From assembly GCA_964036045.1 (NCBI GenBank), contig OZ038402.1:7642971-7706970 (forward strand): a stretch of 64,000 bases of DNA, read 5' to 3'. The first letter of the stretch is position 1. Every line of letters begins with the position of its first letter. Below the pieces are notes generated by a model, which did no database searches, had not been told where the DNA came from, and saw only the letters and a program-made list of their open reading frames with translations. Shown piece by piece: positions 43,488-53,528 of this stretch. The stretch comes from Eutreptiella sp. 'Long Island Sound 2002' (lineage: Eukaryota > Euglenozoa > Euglenophyceae > Eutreptiales > Eutreptiaceae). A program made the position numbers and the translations under genes.

Positions 43488-45216
43488 TGGTAGCAGAGGA
43501 AATCATGACTCTGCTTCTGGAATCTCCACTGATACTCTGAGATCGTCGGACTTTAGCGGGGCTATTACTCGTTCTGCGTCACTGCGTGTTCCCCCTGAGG
43601 TTACATTCGTGGCATCTCCCCAGCAAGCCGAGGATCAACCTTCAGAGTGCCCTTACTGTGGCCATAGACATTGGCCTGAAGCTCATACCTGTGCTGATTG
43701 TTGTATGAAAGCCCCACCCAACCTTAAACCCGGTCAGGAATCTCCCTCCTCGAGTGAATCTGGTTCCTCCTCTCACGCTTTGCCTGATCTGGAAGACAGC
43801 AGCAGCGAAGGAGAGCAGTCTGGTGATTACCGGGAAAACCACTTCCAGCAGATCTGGAATGAGGAATTCCTGCATAGGCAGAATTGGCTGCTGGCGGAGG
43901 CGGGCTATCGTGGCCGCCTGAGGGACTGGTTCAGGGCGTCGTGCCAGTTCCTCAGAGACAGCGGCCAGTCGGGATTCGACGCCCAACTGCAGGAGCAAGA
44001 GGACTGGGAGGAGCTGATGGACCAGTTCGACCACCAGGCAGCCGTGATGGTGCAGATGGCCATCATCGCCGAGGAGAGACGGCAGAATGTGCATCCGCAC
44101 GCTGGTCCGTCGGGCGCCTGGGGTCCGAACGACGACGAGGTCGACGAGATGAGGTGTGATTCGACACATTCGCACCTCTCCAGGGAGCAACTGTCCAAGC
44201 TTCCCAACTCCAACTCCAGTGGTGACAGCTCGGTTGATGAAGTCAGAAGCAAAGGAAAAGGTACGAGATGCCCTTCCTGTGGCGAATGCGCCAAGGACTG
44301 CTCCTGTCGACGACAGATTTCGTCGCTGGAAAACAGGGTGAAGGAGCTGAAGAAGGCCGCCAAGGAGAAAAAGAGGGATGATGACAGCAAGTGGAAGGAG
44401 ATGGAGCAGAAGTTGGAGAAGCTTACAGATCTGGTACAAAATCTGAGCACTACTGGGCTCACTGGACCAGCGCCTACAATGGCAAGCCACCCAGCACCTA
44501 CCTCCTCAGCTGCACCTGCATCCACGCCTTACGGTGTTCCACATTCTCCAGCACCCCGAGCTTTTACTGGCCACCATCCAGCTTTTACTGGAATTTCTGG
44601 TATCCCCCCTACTGGATTTACAAGTCCTATTGGGTTCAATCTGGGTACCGAAGGAGGAGAATCTTCGTCGGAGAGGTCTGTACTGTCTGTTGGTACTGTC
44701 AGAGATATTGATGGAGAAGCAAGGACCACCGTGAAGGAGCGATCAATGGCCTTGAAGAAGAAGGACCGGCAGCAGAAAGAAAACGAGGCCAAAATCAAAG
44801 AAAAGCAGAAGAAGTTGAAGGAGATGAGGCTGCATCAAGCTCAACCCACGCCGTTCGTGCAGCCTACTGTGGACCAGGCGTTGCTGGCGGCCGCAATTGC
44901 GCAGGCACAGGCAATGGGAGGCGCCGCAGTCAACCCAGTGTTCGTCAATCCGGTTGGCACAGCCACAAATTTCAACCTGAACCACCTGCTCAACCCGTTG
45001 CACATGAGGCTCCGAGGCTCCGTAATGAGAGAGCCAAAGTTCTCTGGGCACCCCAATTATTGGGCTTCGTTCGAGCGGCAGTTCATGGTGTGGCTGCAGA
45101 CGGAGAAACTGGACAAGGAACTCTGGATCCTTGGGTTGATGGATTGTCTGACTGGCAAACTCAGAGAGAGTACATACAATCTCTATGTGGAAAGACAAAT
45201 CAAGGAGATCCCCTGA
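43306..45216 (+). CDS. E4 gag starting inside the LTR
   Basis: The ATG (43,306) is in the LTR, and the frame crosses the primer-binding site as 'LHGSRGN'. The N-terminal region has a Cys/His group ('CPYCGHRHWPEAHTCADCC'). Further on there is 'CPSCGECAKDCSC' followed by a strongly charged coiled coil ('SSLENRVKELKKAAKEKKR'), a Pro/Ala-rich stretch and the capsid start ('FSGHPNYWASFERQFMVWL'). The frame ends early ('VERQIKEIP'), where the capsid should continue. A frameshift near 45,205 moves it to the next ORF. Confidence 0.82.
   Translation: MEFKGLTSASHMSLPEAGYGSEEGYVGSEISGAVSGVTTPGASRLQASQLQQRSTTMQRLHGSRGNHDSASGISTDTLRSSDFSGAITRSASLRVPPEVTFVASPQQAEDQPSECPYCGHRHWPEAHTCADCCMKAPPNLKPGQESPSSSESGSSSHALPDLEDSSSEGEQSGDYRENHFQQIWNEEFLHRQNWLLAEAGYRGRLRDWFRASCQFLRDSGQSGFDAQLQEQEDWEELMDQFDHQAAVMVQMAIIAEERRQNVHPHAGPSGAWGPNDDEVDEMRCDSTHSHLSREQLSKLPNSNSSGDSSVDEVRSKGKGTRCPSCGECAKDCSCRRQISSLENRVKELKKAAKEKKRDDDSKWKEMEQKLEKLTDLVQNLSTTGLTGPAPTMASHPAPTSSAAPASTPYGVPHSPAPRAFTGHHPAFTGISGIPPTGFTSPIGFNLGTEGGESSSERSVLSVGTVRDIDGEARTTVKERSMALKKKDRQQKENEAKIKEKQKKLKEMRLHQAQPTPFVQPTVDQALLAAAIAQAQAMGGAAVNPVFVNPVGTATNFNLNHLLNPLHMRLRGSVMREPKFSGHPNYWASFERQFMVWLQTEKLDKELWILGLMDCLTGKLRESTYNLYVERQIKEIP
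43488..43499 (+). other. E4 primer-binding site (tRNA-iMet)
   Basis: TGGTAGCAGAGG directly after LTR end GTTACA, identical to the E3 and E5 sites. Confidence 0.92.
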
Positions 45217-46463
45217 CGTATGAAGAGCTGTACCGAAGTCTCAAGAAGAAAGGCTCTCGACTTCCTGAAGATCACTACGGGAACCGTGTGGAGAACTTCA
45301 GGGCGATCAAGAAATTTTTTCTCGAAGAGATCCAAATTGCAAGGCAAGATTGGGAGTTTTTGGTGCAAGAGGCGGAGAACTCTCGAGAAGGACTTTCCGA
45401 AGGCGAGATGAAGAAGATCCTCATGAGCAAGCTCACACCGGAGACCAAGCAGAAGATCAGGGACTCTCATGCGGACCAAAAAGTCCTGGGCAACTGGGTT
45501 GAAGTCCGAGGATTGCCGGAAACTATGGGAAAAATGGCAGTTCGTGAGTTACTACACTCTACCAGTGCTACTGGATTGAAAGACATTACCATTCGTGAGG
45601 GCAGATGGAGAGTTGGTTTCCACGATTCTGAACAGTCGGAGTTTTTCTGCAGCATGGTGGATGGAAAAGTGAAGTATAAGGGAACAGTTTTGAGGGTACG
45701 ACCGTGGATCTTCTCCTATGGAGTCGAGCAGATCTGGGACCAACTTGAAAAGTATGCAAACTTAGAGCGCCAGAAGTCCCAGGATGCACATGGCTTCGGA
45801 GGCAAGGTCAGCGCCGTTGGTGAGAAGGGATGCTCTGTGTGCATTGCCCTTGGAAAGGAAGGTCGAGCGGCCACTCACACGACCGCAGATAACAGATGGA
45901 CGCCCTCAGATCTCAAAACAATTCAGTCCAAAATGGATGGAAAGGGAAATTCTCCCAAAAATCCCCAGCAGGATGGAGCACGAGATGCTGACCAGCATGG
46001 AAGGGGAAAGGGTAAAGGGCAGTCCAAAGGAAAGAACAGAGACTGGACACCAAAAGATTACTCGCAGCAAGGCGGAGATCCAAGTGGCTCAAGATGGACC
46101 GATGCTGGTGGAAAATCTGGTGGAAAATCTGGTGAAAAAGGTGGAAAAGTCCAAGGAAAGTCCGGGAATCAAGATGATTCCAAGGTGAATGGCAACCCCC
46201 TGTACGCGGAGACGCCAGAGAACAAGACCTTCGGCAACAACAAGGATACTGGAGGTCGAGGCAAGGGCAGATCCAACGAATCCAACCCCAATTCCAACAC
46301 CCCCAACAACAAGGGCCAAGGAGGTAAGAAAGGTGGTGGTCGACAATTTTTTGGTGGTCGTGGACGTGGAAAAGGAGTGAATGCTGTCGAAACAGGAGAA
46401 GAATGGGTTGACGAAGGACAAGTACAGGACGTACAGCCGAACAGAGAAGAAGAATGGCAATAG
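45200..46463 (+). CDS. E4 gag C-terminal part
   Basis: From about 45,205 the frame continues the capsid: 'LTYEELYRSLKKKGSRLPED' matches E3 'FDEVWEQLEVRGSRLPEDHY'. It then has 'VLRVRPWIFSYGVEQIWDQL', the modified knuckle 'GCSVCIALGKEGRAATHTTA' and a Gly/Lys/Asn-rich tail with repeated GGK and RGRGKG. The first 140 bases of the open frame overlap the previous ORF and are probably not used. It binds nucleic acid in the particle by analogy with nucleocapsid. Confidence 0.75.
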
Positions 46464-46538
46464 GGAAGCCAACTTGACCCAAATCCCAACACTGGCGTTG
46501 AGTGGCAGGAGACAAAACCCATCAGGGTAGTTGGGGCG

Positions 46539-48593
46539 GTGGATGGACGCTGCTGGGACCGGCTGGCGCGCTCCTCCGGCCTCCTGTACCCTGCCTGGGT
46601 CCTCAGCGCTGTCCGGCGGAGCAAGCAGCGCCAGTTTGTCTGCTGGATCCAGGTCAGATCGACGGATGGTAAGGTTAAACTTGCCAGATGTCTGATTGAC
46701 AATGGTTCAGAGGTCAATCTGGTGAGGAAAGGCTTTCTGCAGGATGATGAGACGAAGATGTCCTCGACACCTGTCCAGCTGGAGGGAGTCAGCGGACATC
46801 GCCTTGACGGTGGCGACAGAGAAGCAGAATTGGCGGTCAGATTGGTGAAACAATCTGTGTGGAGCGTGGAAGAGACGGTCACTGAGGAATGGTTCTCTGG
46901 AAAATTCTATGAGGCCAGTATAAAGTATGATTTATTCTTGGGTCAACCTTGGCTTCACGCCCACCGTGTGTCGCCCATGGGACACAGGACATGCTTACTC
47001 CAGGATCCGTCGACCAGCGACCCGTCTGACCTGTATTATCTGCACCCATATACCAAGAGTATCCACCAATTCAAGGAGAGAAATAAGCTGCATATTCAGC
47101 AAGATGGGCAGGAATGGACAGGGAATCAGGAAGATTTCGACGAAGGAAAGGTGGATTCGTTGAGCAGCAAGAAGTGGAAGTCAGTTTGCTATCGTGTAGT
47201 CGACAAATGGCGGGACATTCTGGTGGATTATTTCGAAAAAAAGCACAATTTTCATCCTGAAGTTGATGCCTTTGCAAACAAGAAGAAAAAAAGATTTCCG
47301 AAGTTCTACGACGATGCCTGGAGCGAGGACTGGTCTGAATCTTTATGGATCAATCCGCCCTTCGACATTTTTCCTCGTGTGGTGCAGAAGCTGAAGCAAT
47401 CCGGCGCAAAAGCGATTTTAATTGTCCCCAATTGGCCAAGACAAGAGTGGTTCAAGGACATTTTGGACATTTCTATCGACATTGTCGAGCTACCTCACAA
47501 GGGAGTGAAGCTGTATTGCGAAGACAATGGCAAGCCTTTGCCACAGCGTTCGTGGAGCACGTTGGCGTGCTTAGTTGACGGGAATCTGGGAGATTATTGG
47601 CAAGATGACAGTGAAATGGGAACAGAAGAGGTCATTTCAAATTCCTCAAGAATCGACGAAATTGAGGTGGATGAAGACGATCGAGAGCGGAATCCCGACG
47701 TATCGTCGCGGAAGGAGGGAAGGACAATCGGCGTCCCTCAAGAGAACGCCTCCATCCATTACAATTCGTCCCCATCAGACAAGAATCAAGCCAAAAATGT
47801 CAAGATTTTAAGCAAGAATGATGACAAATCTCCAAGAATCTCGCCTGAATTGACAGGAATGAAGCTGAATTCGTCCGACCATCTCTTCAAGACATTCGTG
47901 GACCCCTTTCATTGGTGGGATCCCACGGAGGAGCGGGCTCAGGTGAGCTTCATCCGCCAGCAATGCGACGAAGAAGTATGGAATGAAGTGGCCAAGAACA
48001 TGAGACCACGACCAACAATTCGCAAATTGGTGGACATAATGTCGGTGATTAAATGTGGGAATCAGGTCGACGGAGACAAGATATCTGCAAGAAGGGACGC
48101 AGTGTTCGAAGATTATCAAGATGACGTGCTGAGTGGGAAGTTGTGGAAAAACCCCCCAATTCGATGTGAAAATGGGGAAGCCAAGATTGACATAATCGAA
48201 GGCTCAAAGGTGCACAAACAACGTCCATTCTATCTCCACGGCAGCAAAGCAGATGCCCTGCGAAAGATTATTGAGCACAATCCCTATGAGTTCGGTTGGT
48301 TAGAGGGCTGCATGAGTTCTGAGTGGTGTTCAGCACCATTTACTGTGCCAAAACCCCCACCTGCTGACCAATCCAGCATAGATGCTTGGCGTCTAGTGGT
48401 GGATTACAGAGCCCTGAATGCCGCCACAGTACCAGACGCGCATCCTCTTCAGTTAATTGAAAAGGAGATCGCCGCGAGAGCCAAAGGCAAGCTCTTTACT
48501 GTGTTGGATTTGCGCCATGGCTTTCACCAAATGCGACCTCGAAAAGAGGATAGGCATTTGACGGCAATGTGCACGCCCTGTGGCACTGTCTAG
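46539..48593 (+). CDS. E4 protease, Dam-like domain and RT start
   Basis: Residues ~40-150 are a protease-like domain with 'ARCLIDNGSEVNLVRKGF' (46,698-46,709 encode DNGS) and 'DLFLGQPWLHAHRVSP'. Residues ~210-350 are the Dam-like domain: 'YRVVDKWRDILVDYF', 'PEVDAFANKKKKRFPKFY', 'ESLWINPPFDIFPRVVQKL' (NPPF at 47,352-47,363) and 'AILIVPNWPRQEWFKDI'. An acidic linker follows, then RT ('WRLVVDYRALNAATVPDAH', 'FTVLDLRHGFHQMRPRK'). The frame ends at a TAG (48,591) where E3 has Gln ('GPVQWTV'). Protease DNG is shared with E3. Confidence 0.85.
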   Translation: MDGRCWDRLARSSGLLYPAWVLSAVRRSKQRQFVCWIQVRSTDGKVKLARCLIDNGSEVNLVRKGFLQDDETKMSSTPVQLEGVSGHRLDGGDREAELAVRLVKQSVWSVEETVTEEWFSGKFYEASIKYDLFLGQPWLHAHRVSPMGHRTCLLQDPSTSDPSDLYYLHPYTKSIHQFKERNKLHIQQDGQEWTGNQEDFDEGKVDSLSSKKWKSVCYRVVDKWRDILVDYFEKKHNFHPEVDAFANKKKKRFPKFYDDAWSEDWSESLWINPPFDIFPRVVQKLKQSGAKAILIVPNWPRQEWFKDILDISIDIVELPHKGVKLYCEDNGKPLPQRSWSTLACLVDGNLGDYWQDDSEMGTEEVISNSSRIDEIEVDEDDRERNPDVSSRKEGRTIGVPQENASIHYNSSPSDKNQAKNVKILSKNDDKSPRISPELTGMKLNSSDHLFKTFVDPFHWWDPTEERAQVSFIRQQCDEEVWNEVAKNMRPRPTIRKLVDIMSVIKCGNQVDGDKISARRDAVFEDYQDDVLSGKLWKNPPIRCENGEAKIDIIEGSKVHKQRPFYLHGSKADALRKIIEHNPYEFGWLEGCMSSEWCSAPFTVPKPPPADQSSIDAWRLVVDYRALNAATVPDAHPLQLIEKEIAARAKGKLFTVLDLRHGFHQMRPRKEDRHLTAMCTPCGTV

Positions 48594-49523
48594 TGGACTG
48601 TACCGCCGATGGGTGTGAAGAATGCGCCGTCGATGTTCCAGAAGATGATGGAGACTATTTTATTTCAGAAGCACAAGTCTCTGGATTTACAAGAATTCTG
48701 CAGCATCTACATTCACGACCTTCTGATTGCCACGCCGTTGGAAAAAAACTTTGATGAGTGCCTGAAGTTGCACGAAGAACAAGTTCGAAAAGTTCTCGAA
48801 GTCCTCCGACAAGAGAAGCTCGTGTGTGGACCCAAGAAGGGCAAGATGTTCCTCCAGAGTGTCGAATTTTGTGGCTCTGTCTTGGAAGATGGGACAAGAA
48901 GACCAGCCCCAGGAAAAATGGCCGCCCTGCAGCTCTGGGAAAGGCCTAAAACCATCACGCAGCTTCGTGCCTTTTTAGGCTGCTGCAATTACTACCACGA
49001 GTTCCTTCCACTCTACGCCAAGTTCTCTGGTCCATTGACAGAGATACTCAAGGTTGGCAAAATAGAAGGAAAGAAGGGATCTCAAGTCGAGCTCAAGTGG
49101 ACGCCAGAATGTGAAGAAGCCTTTAGTGGTCTCAAAGAAGCACTGGCAAATGTGGTTACATTAAAGACTCCGTGGTTAGATGGAAGACCTTTTTATATTC
49201 GTACAGACGCCAGTCGTTACGCCATTGGTGCTACGATCGAACAAGTCGATGACGAAGGTCACCATCATCCTCTGGCTTTCTGGTCTCGCAAGCTTACAAC
49301 AAGGCAGCAAAATTGAAGTCCAAGGGAACAAGAAGCCTACGCAATCCTTTGTGCCTTACGGCGCTATGAAGGTTGGGTTTTGGGCCATCGCGTTGAGGTA
49401 CTGACTGACCACAAGTCACTGGAGAGCTGGAGGACAGAACATGTGGATACCCCTGGTGGACCAGCTGGGAGAAGAGGCCGTTGGCATGAAATTCTCAGCA
49501 GATTTGACCTGCATGTGACTTAA
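48594..49523 (+). pseudogene. E4 RT palm to RNase H, with stops
   Basis: This is in the same frame as the preceding ORF. 'MGVKNAPSMFQKMMETILF' is followed by 'SIYIHDLLIATP', where the second catalytic Asp pair YIDD has become YIHD. The thumb is present ('FLGCCNYYHEFLPLYAKFSG'), as is RNase H ('FYIRTDASRYAIGATIEQ', 'VLTDHKSLESW'). In-frame TGA at 49,314 replaces a Trp conserved in E3. TAA at 49,521 replaces a Tyr. Confidence 0.85.
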
Positions 49524-50204
49524 ATTCCGGGTCGCTACAATACAGTGGCGGACGCCCTGAGTCGCTGGGCCTACCCAGCCTCAGAGGCTTACTCTGAAGT
49601 GAGTTTCCATGGGACAGCGACGGATAAAGCTGAAGTGATCGAGTTGGACAAGGAGGAACAAGCACTGATCAGGAAACATTGTCTCCAATGTTCGATTAAA
49701 AATCGGATGAAGGTGGATTTGGTCAGATGCAAGGAGATTACCAAGGCAGATCAGACTGCAGGAGTTAACTCTGACTCTGAGTCGTCGCTGCCACTCCTGA
49801 ATGTGTTTTCTCTGACGAGATCCAAGTGGAAATCCACGCTCCCTCCACAACAAAGGGACAAGGAAACTTCCTTCCTCTATGTGGATTGGACGAAGATGTA
49901 CAAGGACGACAGGTCTGTATACCACAAGGTGAAAGGGGATAAGCCTTACGACTCTGAGGAGACGTCTGATTTCAAAATCCAAGGCGACAAGTTATTTTGG
50001 CAAGGACAGATTTGTGTTCCTGATTGTCTGATTGAAAAATATGTCAAACATTGGCATCGGAATGAGACAGCCCACACACATTCTCGTGTTCTGGAGCAGG
50101 AGCTACGACACAGAGTGTACACACGGGACCTCAAGAGTGCCTGTGAACGAGTTGCCAAAGGATGCAAGCAATGTCAGGCGACCATCCCCAAGAAAGGCGC
50201 TTGA
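49524..50204 (+). pseudogene. E4 RNase H end and integrase zinc finger
   Basis: It starts with 'VADALSRWAYPAS'. After a spacer it has the integrase HHCC finger ('HWHRNETAHTHSR' then 'CERVAKGCKQCQA'). The homology to E3 ends at 'ATIPKKGA', right at the border with plastid DNA. The DDE core is missing, so the break lies between finger and core. Confidence 0.82.
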
Positions 50205-50248
50205 AGAACATACTTCAAGAATTAAGGCAAAATTGTATTATTTTGCTT

Positions 50249-50283
50249 GAGCCAAACACATATTTATAATGTATTTTTGGTTC
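50249..50283 (+). ncRNA. Group II intron domain V (psbJ intron)
   Basis: gagccaa ... ttggttc forms the closed end of a domain V hairpin of about 35 bases. A domain VI-like stem follows (agatt ... aatct), and the intron ends 'ctcaac' before the psbJ exon. Domain V is the catalytic core of group II introns. The upstream part of the intron is cut off by the block border. Confidence 0.75.
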
Positions 50284-50321
50284 TATGAGAGATTGAAAAG
50301 ATAAAAGAAAATCTACTCAAC

Positions 50322-50406
50322 AACAGTTGCAGGTGTCGCGGCTATTGGTTTATTAGCTTTATTTTTCTTTGGAGCATATTCCGGCCTTGGATCCTCATTA
50401 TATTAA
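50322..50406 (+). pseudogene. psbJ: psbJ, second exon only
   Basis: The translation '[20 protein letters not shown]' followed by 'GLGSSLY' matches the C-terminal two-thirds of PsbJ, a one-helix photosystem II protein whose usual end is [10 protein letters not shown]. The first exon ('...GRIPLWLVG') is missing because the intron upstream is truncated at the block border. The codon for the Gly before Thr is split by the intron (phase 2). One extra Tyr precedes the stop. Confidence 0.8.
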
Positions 50407-50589
50407 AACTATAGAAGATAAAATTTCTGCTATAACAAAGCAACTTTTAATCAATTAAATTTTTTGTATAGTCTAGTCGTAAAATTCGGCAAAAAATACA
50501 GTAAAGAAAAACTTTATCTCTTAAAATTTTACAATACATCAAATGCCCAAAATAAGGAGAATGTAACATTTTTAAGGTAATATTTCACT

Positions 50590-51060
50590 TTGATAAAGAA
50601 ACATTAGGAAAAGCTTTATTCAAAAGACGTTTCGTTGAAAAGCGATTCTGTTTTCTTTCCTTATTAAAAGTCTCAAAAGCTCTTTGTTGTAAAGAAAATA
50701 AAGAATATTTTGAGTTTGTATGTAAATTGGAAAATTTATGATAAATTCTCCAGTTATAAACAATAGGATATAATTTAATAGCCTTTGCTTTAGAACCAAA
50801 ATTTGAATTCTTTATTACAAACTTTACCTTATTCTCAAAGTTCTGATAATTTGTAAAATTTGGAACGCAATAAAGGTTAGACTCTTTTTGAATTTTAAAA
50901 TTCCACCCTAAAAAATCAAAACCTTTAACACTTGAAGTTAATAAAAAAGAAACCTGATTGAATTTTAACCGTACTTTTTTTGAGAAAAAAATGACTTTCT
51001 TAAAAATTTGCTTCTCATCATCTTTCGGTTTTAAGAAAAATGAACTAGAAAAAAAAATCT
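50590..51060 (-). pseudogene. Maturase B, RT7 and X domain
   Basis: The translated minus strand reads 'SVKGFDFLGWNFKIQKES', the typical end of a group II maturase RT domain. It continues with 'KAIKLYPIVYNWRIYHKFSN', typical of domain X (maturase), and a basic tail. It is on the same strand and side as the B pieces further right. No domain V or psbC exon follows before psbJ, so the host intron is cut. Confidence 0.65.
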
Positions 51061-51268
51061 GTTCCTAAACAATCTATTTGAATTACTTCAAAGGTGGCTT
51101 TATAGACCAAACGGTCCGTAATTTCAATTTCTTTTTACCTATTAATATTCAGTAAATTTTAAGATTTTTTCCAAATAAAAATTAAACTAGAAATAATAAA
51201 TTGAAGCTCAAAAGTATAAACTCTAAACTAAAATATACAAAATCTCAGATAAAATAATCAGTTGTTTA

Positions 51269-51770
51269 CTAGTCAAAAATATTAAAAATAATTCTCAGAG
51301 AAAAATCTTTCCTACATATCATTCTAGAACCAAATCGAACACAAGAATGAATACTTTCAATACCATTTAGAATAATATTCAAAAAAGAAGAACCTAAAAT
51401 ATTCACCCAACTGAGATTATTTGACAAAAACGCCAGTTGTAAACCCGTTTTCAATAAGAAAAATATACCTTTTTTCATTCCTTTCGGAGCTAAAAACTTC
51501 TCCATTATAGAATCAAAATTCTTAACAGAAAAACGTTCGAAAACATTTACTACTAAAACTCTTTTCTGTATACCATAAGATGAAGCTTTCAAATTAAAAA
51601 AAAAGAACTCTTTGTATATCATGAACAGAAAAACAATGTCGGAAACCAAAATTCCTAGGATGAAAAGTTGCTTCATGAACAGGTTCTAATGTAAAACGTG
51701 CTAAACACTGCCAAGCACGATCAGAAACAGTAAAAATATTTAATAAAAAAATAGTATCTTCACAAAAAAA
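51269..51770 (-). pseudogene. Maturase B, RT core
   Basis: From about 51,770 the frame reads 'TVSDRAWQCLARFTLEPVHE' and 'ATFHPRNFGFRHCFSVHDIQ', matching the RT2-RT3 part of group II maturases (DRA-Q, EP-EA-F, YGFRPGRS-HDA). After a nine-A run (51,595-51,603) the frame changes. The rest continues as 'KRVLVVNVFERFSVKNFDS' and 'LSWVNILGSSFLNIILNGIE', matching RT3-RT4. The frameshift at the homopolymer is either real decay or a sequencing error. Confidence 0.7.
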
Positions 51771-51813
51771 AGGAAATTTTTTATATTTTTAAGTAGCTAC
51801 AAAAGCTCTTCAA

Positions 51814-51844
51814 GAACCGAAAGAATGATTTTCATATTTGGCTC
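51814..51844 (-). ncRNA. Group II intron domain V (inner intron)
   Basis: On the minus strand GAGCC...GGTTC closes a 31-base hairpin. A domain VI candidate follows: AAG AGCT TTTGT AGCT A CTT with one unpaired A near its 3' base, the expected branch point. It lies right after maturase A and right before the maturase B RT core, so it ends the intron that carries maturase A. Confidence 0.75.
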
Positions 51845-53528
51845 AAATAAAAGAAGTCTCGTTAAAAAGAAATTTTTCATTTTTCTTCCTTACTAGAAAA
51901 TTAAATAAACGCAATTTTATACACTGCTTAGGAAATCTGAATAAAAGTATTTTGAGATAACACCGTTGATGTAAAAAAAGAATATGCGAAGTACTCTCAT
52001 AAAGCAAATTTGAAATAAAAAAAGTTAAAAGACTTTTATCTCGTAAAAATTTAAAGCAAAGAGGACAAACTAAAAATTTTTGGCTAAGAGGCACATTCCC
52101 AAGTCTAAATATCTTTTCTCCTAATACAAAATTGTTTCTCAACATAAATCTAGGATAAAGTAATTTTGAAAACAAAATATCCTTTACAAAAAAATATCTT
52201 AAAAACTTAAAATCACTAAATTTCAACAAAAAAATATTCGTTCCTTGAATAAAACGAGAGAATCTTTTCTTTTTTGAACTTCGTGAAACAAAAACATTCT
52301 TATCATAAATCCAATTTCGACCTTTGGATGGATTTTTTCTTCTTAAATACCTTAAATTACGATTCCGTATAAAAGAATCTAACTTATTCAAAATACTATT
52401 CGTCAAAAATCCCTTGAAATATTTTATCCAATCTCTAATGATATAATTAAAATAACAAATCATAAAAGAAACCGAAGAATTTGAATTTTGAAACCAAATT
52501 TCTTTCAACCTTTTCTGAATTTGTTCTATTAAACTTGAACAGGGAGAAATCAACCAAAAATTACCAAGTCTTTTATTTGTATATCAAAAAAATTTGATCG
52601 AATTTTGAATTTTAAATATATTTCCTTTAATAAAGAATAAATTAGAATTATTTTTCAACCATGAACTAACCTTATAATATGCAATTTCACAGAATATTTT
52701 GAATGAACTAAAAATTACAAAATTCGTTCCGTATCGGACAAAAGATAACTCATGTTGAAAAATGACATTTAATTCTTCTTCCAACCTGAACAAAAAAACG
52801 TTAATCAGTAACAAGAAAACATTCGTCTTTTCTAAAAAAGATCTAATAGAAATTTCAAAAAAATTCCTTTCTGAAAAATCAAACATTCCAAGAGAATCAC
52901 TTTTTATCCAAAATAAAACAAGTTTATAGGCAGGAAGAGAACTAAAAATATTTTCAAAATAAGAAATATCCGACCTCAAGTCATAAAAATGAATCTCTAC
53001 TCTAGCTTTGAAAAACCAAATTCTACCGCTTTGATTAGTTAACAAAAAATATATACTAGATAAAGCATCCTGAAAAGAATTCCTCGGTTTAAGAAAAAAG
53101 AACTCAGAATCAAAAAAAGCGTCCCATTCAGGTTCAAGTGCATTATTTACCATTCTCAGAACAATTAAACCTCGCAGGTTGAAAATGCTATTAAAACGAA
53201 AACTATTAGAAAACTTGACTATTATCAACCAATCTCTAAAATTCAACCCAGATAAATACAAAAAAAGAAACCAAAATTTACTCTTTGTAGAAAAAGAATT
53301 AGACCTAAAAATAGGCCAAGAAACATTTCCTCTAGAAGCTACTTTACAAATCGAATATAAAATATTCGCATTAGATCGAAGTAGAATACTTTGCCATCTG
53401 ACAACATTCTTAAACCCTTCTCTTTTTCTAGCTCTAAAAATCAAAGTACGTAAACTTCTAACAAAAAAATTTACAACATCCCAATCATTTTTTTCCCAAG
53501 AATCAGAGCAAACTTTCACTTGTACCAT
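51843..53528 (-). pseudogene. Maturase A (group II intron protein)
   Basis: One frame with a single TGA (52,584-52,586). The start 'WDVVNFFVRSLRTLIFRARK' to 'LLRSNANILYSICKVASRGN' is the N-terminal domain of group II reverse transcriptases. 'VNNALEPEWDAFFDSEFF' and 'NSFQDALSSIYFLL' follow RT motifs. The catalytic YADD reads 'VRYGTNFVIF', so RT activity is lost. The part after the TGA has domain X ('FMICYFNYIIRDWIKYFKGF') and an HNH-like end ('CPLCFKFL', 'HILFLHQRC'). A maturase with dead RT is known for euglenoid mat1-type proteins. The TGA may replace a Trp codon. Confidence 0.75.

Larger units (their letters stand above)
43008..50204 (+). mobile_element. E4: Ty3-like element truncated in integrase
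   Basis: It begins with a 480-base LTR (TGTAAC...GTTACA) and the initiator-tRNA primer-binding site. It encodes gag, DNG protease, Dam-like domain, RT, RNase H and the integrase zinc finger, then stops where plastid DNA begins near 50.2 kb. It is closely related to E3 in domain order and motifs but not in LTR sequence. One gag frameshift and three in-frame stops, plus a mutated RT active site, make it inactive. It inserted into the gag of E2 in opposite orientation. Confidence 0.88.

Noticed and set aside
20371-49523. Altered genetic code (TAG/TAA or TGA as sense) suggested by in-frame stops at conserved positions
   Set aside because: Only a few stops occur, of all three types and at Gln, Trp, Arg and Tyr sites. 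Intact ORFs such as E3 pol avoid them. Decay of old elements is simpler.
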